Shown: positions 46,808-51,675 of the stretch, one piece after another
Layout: every line of letters begins with the position of its first letter
Numbering within the stretch: position 1 is the stretch's first letter
Virus record (IMG/VR): IMGVR_UViG_3300033994_000825
Location: 1 to 51,675 of that record
Source of the DNA: a virus
Direction: 5' to 3' (one strand)
Length of the DNA stretch: 51,675 nt
Program-made: the position numbers and the translations under genes
Notes under the pieces: generated by a model
The model's database searches: none
Told to the model about the DNA's origin: nothing
The model's input: the letters and a program-made list of their open reading frames with translations, nothing else

Positions 46808-47937
46808 GCGGCGGAGGCGCGAGATTTGCGGAGGTGGTAGCTTTCTTGAGTGGCCATTACGGCCCCAGAATCGCGAAGGGAATCTTCGAAATCTTGGGCG
46901 ACGTACTTCTTCTTCCCCTTGGGAGCTGTCTCACGGATGGCGTCGAGCAGTTTTGGAACGGAGAGATCGACTGCTCCCATGATAGCTGCGTGGTCGAGGC
47001 CAGCTTGTTCGGCCAAAGAATAGACGAGTTGAGGGTCGATGACGGACGTGGTGCCCTTGCGAGTTACCAATGAGTAGCCGGGAATCTCGACACCCGATTC
47101 CAGACGGAGGTCAAGTGCGTGCTTGCGGACGCTGCCTGCCCAACGCTCCATGATGTCGGCAACGACAAGAGCGCGGGATACGACGAGGGGGTCTGCGAGA
47201 AGGGCTGGGTCGTAGGCTTCCGGCACGACAAGAGTTTCGGGTCTGGCCTTGGCGTAGGCTTGGGCCACGGGCAATGCGAGCTTGGTTAGGGCAGGGCAGA
47301 CACCTGCTTTGGCACAGTAAGTGCAAACGTGCGGGTCAGGATTGTGGACGGAGATGGCTCCCTGCTCGGCTTCCTCGGCTCTACGGTCGATGGCGATGAG
47401 TTCCAGTTCGATCTGATTGCAGTCCTCACGGGTGAGGCTGCTTACGTCCGCTTCCAGCAGACGCACATAGACGACGTGGATTTCAAGCGTCTGCATTTTG
47501 GTGAATCTACGGAACAGGCCAGAAGCGTAGGCGCGTTGCTGGATGTTGTTCTCCACAGCGGCTTGGGCGTTGTATCCTGTTTTCCAGTCCACCAAAATCC
47601 CCCGTGTCTCGTCTGGGGAGAGCATCGCAAGGTCGGCATGGCCGTAACCCATGTGTGGGATGTCGATGCGGATTTCGACATATTGCCGCCAGTCTTTACG
47701 GGTAGCCAAAAGGCTGTCCCAGTACTGGACGCCAACGAGAGCGATCTGCTTCGCATCGGCGGACAGCCCACCAAAATCCTTCTTCTCGATGGCTTCATGG
47801 ATGGCTGTTCCCTCAACGGTTACGGGATGGAGCGGACGGTCATTGTCCGGTGCGTAGTGAGGGCATACGGCATAGCTGCCTAGGGACGAGGGACTGCGTT
47901 TTGCGTGGGCGCGTTCTGAGTGTGGTTGAGTATTCAT
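46804..47937 (-). CDS. RecB/Cas4-like PD-(D/E)XK nuclease with Fe-S-type cysteines
   Basis: This 377-residue protein has the nuclease core GHADLAML (Asp102) ... ILVDWKTG (Asp117, Lys119). Four cysteines (Cys25, Cys205, Cys208, Cys214 in CTYCAKAGVC) are in the arrangement that binds an iron-sulfur cluster in Cas4/AddB-type nucleases. It probably degrades or resects DNA ends during phage recombination and replication. It is translationally coupled to an SNF2-type helicase on one side and the dioxygenase on the other (4-bp overlaps). Confidence 0.85.
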   Translation of the reverse strand: MNTQPHSERAHAKRSPSSLGSYAVCPHYAPDNDRPLHPVTVEGTAIHEAIEKKDFGGLSADAKQIALVGVQYWDSLLATRKDWRQYVEIRIDIPHMGYGHADLAMLSPDETRGILVDWKTGYNAQAAVENNIQQRAYASGLFRRFTKMQTLEIHVVYVRLLEADVSSLTREDCNQIELELIAIDRRAEEAEQGAISVHNPDPHVCTYCAKAGVCPALTKLALPVAQAYAKARPETLVVPEAYDPALLADPLVVSRALVVADIMERWAGSVRKHALDLRLESGVEIPGYSLVTRKGTTSVIDPQLVYSLAEQAGLDHAAIMGAVDLSVPKLLDAIRETAPKGKKKYVAQDFEDSLRDSGAVMATQESYHLRKSRASAA

Positions 47938-49187
47938 GCTTCGTTAATTGTCATATCTCCATCGTTAATGAGATCAATGTTGTCTAGTTTTTTGTCCACT
48001 TTTCGACGAACACGTTCTTCAACCGTTCCGTCTGCGAACAGAATCTTCTGGACGCAGGGCGTCTTGCCTCCGTTGCGGTGGATACGGCCAAGAGCTTGGC
48101 GCATCTCGACAGCACTCCAAGTAGGGAAGATCAGGGACATCCGTGGATGTCCGCCGTGCAGGTCGTGCAACGATACTCCGACGCCGCCTGCTTGAACCAT
48201 CGCAAGGATGAGTTTGCATTCGTTGGCTTGGAATCGGCGGATGTCCTCCTCCCGTTCATCGGCTGTCTGGCCTCCGTAAATGGCTCCAGCATCCGGGAAC
48301 GCCAGCCGGAGTTCATCGAGGGTATTGGTGAAGTTCATGAATACGGCAACGCTGATTCCTTGACTCAAGGCATCGTCGATCATCTCGATCACGGCTGGCA
48401 GTTTAAGGTGCTCGGATTTCTGACGAGCACGCAGGAGCATCTCCCCAGCGGATTTGGCATCTTGCTCCATCAACTCTAAGGCAGAGTAGTACTCCTGATC
48501 GAGCGCGGCGGTCTCGTCCACTGGAACAGGGACCGTAAGGATTTGGTTCTCTGGGAACGCATCTCCGAGGTCCTTGACTCGGATACGGACTCCCTTCTCG
48601 TCAAAGACTTTGGCGTGGAGATTCAGCAGGATGTTTTCGTCGCCAACAAACTTGAGTCCTTGAAACGGCAGGTTCTTGCGACAGCCTTGAGTAAAGCACC
48701 AACGATACCACTCATCCCAATGGACGATGCCTAGTTGGTGGCCAACGGCTCGCATCTTGAGCGGGGAGTCCGCCAGCGTAGCCGAGACAATCATGAGCGG
48801 CTTTGGCGCAGCCTTGAGCAGCATGGCGTTCTGGCTGTCTGAACCTGTGCAGCGATGGGCTTCGTCGAAGATGAGCAGGCAACGCTTTGGTAATGTCCAC
48901 TCCCAACCTGCTTTGGTTTTGCGAGCGTGCTTCTTGTCCCACCGGATGCGTTCCAGATTCTCAACAAACAGAACCTCAACGCCAAGGATAGCCAGTGTCT
49001 CTTTCCAAGAAGGAATCACGGACTTGGGACAGACCACGGCGACGGGCCAGTTGAGTTTCTTGGCGGTGAACGCAGCCACAAAGGTCTTGCCAGTTCCGGT
49101 GTCGGAACCGTCCACAGTCACGCCAAAGCGCAGCAGGTTTGCCGCATGACGTTCACAGGCTTCGATCTGGTAGGGGCGAGGAGTCAA
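47934..49187 (-). CDS. SNF2-type DNA helicase
   Basis: This 417-residue superfamily 2 helicase has Walker A DTGTGKT at 29-35, DEAH at 108-111 (LLIFDEAHRC), SAT (IVSATLADSP) and the C-terminal RecA lobe with FMNFTNT, GGVGVSLHDLHGGHPR and QALGRIHRNG. It is a compact, accessory-free motor of the kind phages use with recombination nucleases. It overlaps the RecB-like gene by 4 bp, and a 55-residue gene lies 5 bp upstream. The same GxGxSLHDxxGxxPR motif occurs in the giant ejected protein. Confidence 0.9.
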   Translation of the reverse strand: MTPRPYQIEACERHAANLLRFGVTVDGSDTGTGKTFVAAFTAKKLNWPVAVVCPKSVIPSWKETLAILGVEVLFVENLERIRWDKKHARKTKAGWEWTLPKRCLLIFDEAHRCTGSDSQNAMLLKAAPKPLMIVSATLADSPLKMRAVGHQLGIVHWDEWYRWCFTQGCRKNLPFQGLKFVGDENILLNLHAKVFDEKGVRIRVKDLGDAFPENQILTVPVPVDETAALDQEYYSALELMEQDAKSAGEMLLRARQKSEHLKLPAVIEMIDDALSQGISVAVFMNFTNTLDELRLAFPDAGAIYGGQTADEREEDIRRFQANECKLILAMVQAGGVGVSLHDLHGGHPRMSLIFPTWSAVEMRQALGRIHRNGGKTPCVQKILFADGTVEERVRRKVDKKLDNIDLINDGDMTINEA

Positions 49188-49192
49188 CGTAG

Positions 49193-49360
49193 TTATTTAA
49201 CGAGGTTCATCTTTTTCGCCCAGCTCAAGATGGTTTCCCATTCATGGCCGAGACGGCGTTCGATCATGGATATGTCCCATCCGTCTTTCCGCATAGCAAG
49301 TGCTCGGCGGATACGGACAATTCGTTCGGCTTCTGGGTATCGTTTGAGGTGTGTTCGCAT
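49193..49360 (-). CDS. 55-residue basic HTH-like protein
   Basis: The frame starts at 49360 (MRTHLKRYPEAERIVRIRRA) and ends at 49193, 5 bp before the helicase start. The second half (GWDMSMIERRLGHEWETILSWAKKMNLVK in layout, with Ile for Met at one place) looks like a short helix-turn-helix: a helix, turn at GHEW, then a second helix. It is basic and may bind DNA or modulate the helicase. The tight spacing and intact frame support it. Confidence 0.6.
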   Translation of the reverse strand: MRTHLKRYPEAERIVRIRRALAMRKDGWDISMIERRLGHEWETILSWAKKMNLVK

Positions 49361-49372
49361 GAGTTTGTTGAA

Positions 49373-50005
49373 TTAGTATGCCCACTTGGAATCGCCAAGC
49401 ACTTCGTCGCTGTCGTGCCACCACTCATCCCATTGGGAATTGCTTGCGGCATCCCAGTCAGGGATTGCTGACGCTGCCTCCTTTGGAGTCAAGCTCACGG
49501 GTAGCCATTTGAGGCGGTTGTTTGGATAGACGGCGATCTGCCCATTATTAAGACGGATGACGTTGCCTTCCTTGTGCTCGTCGAGCAGGTCAGCATCGGC
49601 CATGTCAAGGGCTCCAAGATGTTGGTTCTCGGGGATGTAATCGATGGTGAACAGATAGTGACCTCCAATGCGCTGGCCTTTGCCAAGGTTCACAAGGATG
49701 GGAACATCGGTAAGCTGGTCTTTGCGCCAAAGCTCGATGCTGCCGGACAGGCATTCCCACATCTGGACTTGGTGAAGCTCTAGGGGTTTGTGCTCAGTGG
49801 TTTCGGGTTCGTACCAGTAAAGACAATGCGGTGGCACTTTGTCGTAACACGCAGCGAAACGTGGCACCCACACTTGCCAACAAAGGGGGCGATGACGGAG
49901 CGCACGGACGCTGACAAGCCAAGCTGGCTCAAAGGTGTCCGCGCTTCCCCCAAAGGCATCGTTGCGAACGAACACCTTCATTTTTGGGACGTTGATGTTT
50001 CTCAT
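49373..50005 (-). CDS. Conserved-type phage protein of unknown function
   Basis: This 210-residue protein is rich in Trp and aromatic residues (HRPLCWQVWVPRFAACYDKVP, LHQVQMWECLSG, LFTIDYIPENQ) and acidic at its C-terminus. Its middle describes a small beta-barrel-like stretch, and its C-terminus ends WDAASNSQWDEWWHDSDEV. It lies in the early leftward operon. No catalytic motif is seen. Confidence 0.55.
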   Translation of the reverse strand: MRNINVPKMKVFVRNDAFGGSADTFEPAWLVSVRALRHRPLCWQVWVPRFAACYDKVPPHCLYWYEPETTEHKPLELHQVQMWECLSGSIELWRKDQLTDVPILVNLGKGQRIGGHYLFTIDYIPENQHLGALDMADADLLDEHKEGNVIRLNNGQIAVYPNNRLKWLPVSLTPKEAASAIPDWDAASNSQWDEWWHDSDEVLGDSKWAY

Positions 50006-50072
50006 GATGTTTTTTACGGCTGACTGAATATCGGTTCCAAATAATGCCTTAAATTTTTTGAAAGCTGGGACA

Positions 50073-50312
50073 TCACTTACATCTGGGAAGATGGGGTATT
50101 TCTCCGGCCAGCTCCAATAGCACTTTGAGATGTTCCGATGGATTTTTCTCCCACTGATTCCAAAGGTAATCCACTAGCAGTAAGTGAACTTGATTTTTGA
50201 GATGCTTCGGTCCTTCTTCTGTAAAAAGTAATTTTTTCACCAGTTCTTGATTCATATTGTTCTTTTTTGTCAGAGTTGTATTTATCAGGGTGGTGGTGTC
50301 TGTGGTGCTCAT
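50073..50312 (-). CDS. Small helical protein of unknown function
   Basis: The ATG at 50312 overlaps the winged-helix gene by 4 bp and gives 79 residues; an internal ATG at 50255 would give 60. The first 20 residues are Thr/Lys/Asn-rich and the rest helical (QELVKKLLFTEEGPKHLKNQVHLLLVDYLW). It is co-translated with the winged-helix protein. The function is not recognised. Confidence 0.55.
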   Translation of the reverse strand: MSTTDTTTLINTTLTKKNNMNQELVKKLLFTEEGPKHLKNQVHLLLVDYLWNQWEKNPSEHLKVLLELAGEIPHLPRCK

Positions 50313-50575
50313 TTGATTCGATAAATGTTTTTGGCTTTGCCTGCGATGCCGTTCGATGCGCGTTCCACGCGGATGAACCCGGCTTTCTCAAGCGCAGTGA
50401 GTGCGCCACGGATGGTGGGACTCGCCAGTCGAAGGCGTTCCGCAAGATCGTCAAGTGTGGCGGCTCCTTGCTCCACGATGATAGCGAGGCAAGGGAAGGT
50501 TGAGGGTGCTCGGATTCCGGGTTCAGCGGAACCGAAAATACGGAGGATAAGATCAGTGGTTAGGTGGGGTGGCAT
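50309..50575 (-). CDS. Winged-helix DNA-binding protein
   Basis: This 88-residue protein has a clear winged helix: a first helix region (PCLAIIVEQGAATLDDLAERLRLASP), a recognition helix (TIRGALTALEKAGFIRVE) and a beta-wing (KAKNIYRIK). This is the MarR/GntR-like layout of small phage regulators. It is a candidate repressor or early regulator, which the temperate lifestyle suggests. It lies 1 bp into the end of the endolysin gene and overlaps the next gene by 4 bp, an unusual place for a master repressor. Confidence 0.75.
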   Translation of the reverse strand: MPPHLTTDLILRIFGSAEPGIRAPSTFPCLAIIVEQGAATLDDLAERLRLASPTIRGALTALEKAGFIRVERASNGIAGKAKNIYRIK

Positions 50576-51069
50576 TAGATGGTGAAGCGGATGCGGCTGC
50601 GGATTTTGGAGAGGTGGCGAGTTTTACGGAGAACAGCTCCGCCTTCGCGGGAGCCTGCTCCATCCGTGTTCCCTTCGATGGTGCGAACATTGCCGTTCTT
50701 GTCCGGTGCTGAGATGGCGATGCCAATATGGCTGAACGTGAAGATCACGATGTCGCCAGCTTGGATGTCATTGCGGTGAGGCTTGCGAGTATTGGTGGAG
50801 TCGTCCTGTTCCCGAGACCAGTTCTCGAAGTCCCATGCGCCTGCGGTTCGCGGACGCTTGAAGGTTTTGGTTTCCTTGGTGCCTGTGGCAGTCAGGGCTT
50901 CACGGACGCACCAACAGACAAAGGCAGCGCACCAAGGCCATCCGACTTTGGGGTTCAGCCAAGTGGCTGCTTTGTATTCGTCAACGCGGGGACCGCAGTT
51001 GCTTCCATTGACTTCGGAGACGCCGACTTCCTTGGCGGCGATTTGAACGAGGGCTTGTGGTAGTTTCAT
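50575..51069 (-). CDS. CHAP-domain endolysin
   Basis: This 164-residue enzyme cuts the host cell wall at lysis. The CHAP domain shows the catalytic Cys47 (WPWCAAFVCWC), His114 (TFSHIGIAIS) and Asn134 (IEGNTDG), in the usual spacing. No separate cell-wall-binding domain or signal peptide is visible, so release depends on a holin. It sits between RuvC and the winged-helix gene in the leftward operon, away from the membrane proteins at 11918-12685. Confidence 0.85.
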   Translation of the reverse strand: MKLPQALVQIAAKEVGVSEVNGSNCGPRVDEYKAATWLNPKVGWPWCAAFVCWCVREALTATGTKETKTFKRPRTAGAWDFENWSREQDDSTNTRKPHRNDIQAGDIVIFTFSHIGIAISAPDKNGNVRTIEGNTDGAGSREGGAVLRKTRHLSKIRSRIRFTI

Positions 51070-51509
51070 AGTAGGTTAAGAGATGCAGCGTGCCAGATGA
51101 GGCAGGCGTCAGATGTGTCCAAGGTTATCTTGGTGGTGGGGTATAGCTGCTGGGCTTTTGCCTTCAACTTATTTTTCCATTCAGTTTTGCTCATCCCATT
51201 TGATGTTCCGAGTCCGAGAACTTTTTGCCACTTCTGCGGACGCACCAAAACAGTCGAAACCTTGAGGGCTGCGGCGATGCCGAGCAGCACGCCAAAGTTC
51301 CGACCGAAAGTGAACATTGCGCTTCCGGGCTGGCCCATGCCTCCAACGTATCCACCGACTTCTTCCAAGACGAGCTTGGTGGGTTGGTGAGACTCAAACA
51401 TCTCCACGATGTCGTGCGGGGTTTCGGGCATGGGAATCAACTTGGGCGTCTGGCCGGGATTCCCGAAGGCCAGTCCGCCATGCTTTCCGGGGTCGATGGC
51501 TAGAATCAT
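51066..51509 (-). CDS. RuvC-like Holliday junction resolvase
   Basis: This 147-residue protein has RNase H-fold acidic residues: Asp6 (AIDPGKHGGLA), Glu49/Glu50 (LVLEEVGG) and Asp134 (TSDACLIWH), plus a Lys-Trp (QKWQKVLG) near the active site. It would resolve branched DNA before packaging. Starts and ends overlap neighbours by 4 bp. The early leftward position is typical of phage resolvases. Confidence 0.9.
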   Translation of the reverse strand: MILAIDPGKHGGLAFGNPGQTPKLIPMPETPHDIVEMFESHQPTKLVLEEVGGYVGGMGQPGSAMFTFGRNFGVLLGIAAALKVSTVLVRPQKWQKVLGLGTSNGMSKTEWKNKLKAKAQQLYPTTKITLDTSDACLIWHAASLNLL

Positions 51510-51646
51510 GGCTTTTTCTTGGAGAGTTTTCGCAGATCAAGAAGCGGGATGGGTTTGGATAGGTCCACGCCTTTCTCAAGGCAGTAGATAAGAGCGGCGT
51601 CGATTTGCGCGGCAGGGCGCATGGTTAGGGTTCGAGGTGTATTCAT
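51506..51646 (-). CDS. 46-residue basic protein, first gene of the leftward operon
   Basis: The frame starts at 51646 (MNTPRTLTMRPAAQIDAALI), ends basic (LRKLSKKKP) and overlaps the resolvase start by 4 bp (ATGA). Its size and position as the first leftward gene suggest a small regulator or accessory protein. No family is recognised. If the window closes into a circle, its start faces the first rightward gene across about 100 bp. Confidence 0.55.
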   Translation of the reverse strand: MNTPRTLTMRPAAQIDAALIYCLEKGVDLSKPIPLLDLRKLSKKKP

Positions 51647-51675
51647 GGTTATTGGTTGGGGTAAGCGTCTGGTTC

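Noticed and set aside
1-51675. Direct terminal repeats at the ends of the window
   Set aside because: Comparing the first and last bases by eye shows no match, so completeness or circularity cannot be claimed.

Overview
The window looks like most or all of the genome of a temperate tailed bacteriophage (51.7 kb, roughly mid-50s % GC by eye). It has a small and large terminase, portal, scaffold and capsid, tail and fibre genes, an endolysin, a family A DNA polymerase, a primase-helicase and a tyrosine integrase. No tape-measure gene, tail sheath or phage RNA polymerase was recognised. Together with a 4,336-residue polyvalent protein, this points to a short-tailed, podovirus-like virion, which is an inference. 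The host cannot be named. Most starts lack a Shine-Dalgarno sequence and are preceded by pyrimidine-rich leaders, so the host probably initiates translation largely without it.

Layout. Positions 31-35866 read rightward and hold packaging, head, tail/fibre, lysis accessory and ejection genes. Positions 35805-51646 read leftward. From the right edge inward they carry RuvC resolvase, CHAP endolysin, a winged-helix protein, small conserved proteins, an SNF2-type helicase, a RecB/Cas4-type nuclease, a 2OG-Fe(II) oxygenase, a DNA methyltransferase, a probable ssDNA-binding protein, DNA polymerase and primase-helicase. Small accessory genes, an HNH protein, a cluster of repeated tRNA-like elements, a PD-(D/E)XK endonuclease and the integrase follow. 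The two arms converge, with a 62-bp overlap, at about 35.8 kb. If the molecule is circular, the ends of the window meet in a divergent gap of about 100 bp between 51646 and 75.

Most interesting parts. (1) A collagen-like protein with about 50 Gly-X-Y triplets (8964-9740) overlaps by 4 bp a prolyl-4-hydroxylase-like 2OG-Fe(II) oxygenase (9737-10303). Two GT-A-like glycosyltransferase candidates lie in the same rightward arm (2544-3353 and 12727-13587). This could be a phage cassette that makes, hydroxylates and glycosylates a collagen fibre. (2) Repeated tRNA-like elements at 37.9-39.0 kb have 7-bp acceptor stems, a D-like hairpin and a T-arm. Three share an unusual T-loop. One copy is apparently split by about 410 bp carrying a small gene, and the cluster is flanked by two endonuclease genes of homing types. 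(3) The giant protein carries an SNF2-like helicase domain of the same subtype as the separate replication helicase, plus two HExxH-type metallopeptidase motifs.

No CRISPR array, rRNA or insertion sequence was found. All functional names come from reading motifs by eye; no database search was possible.
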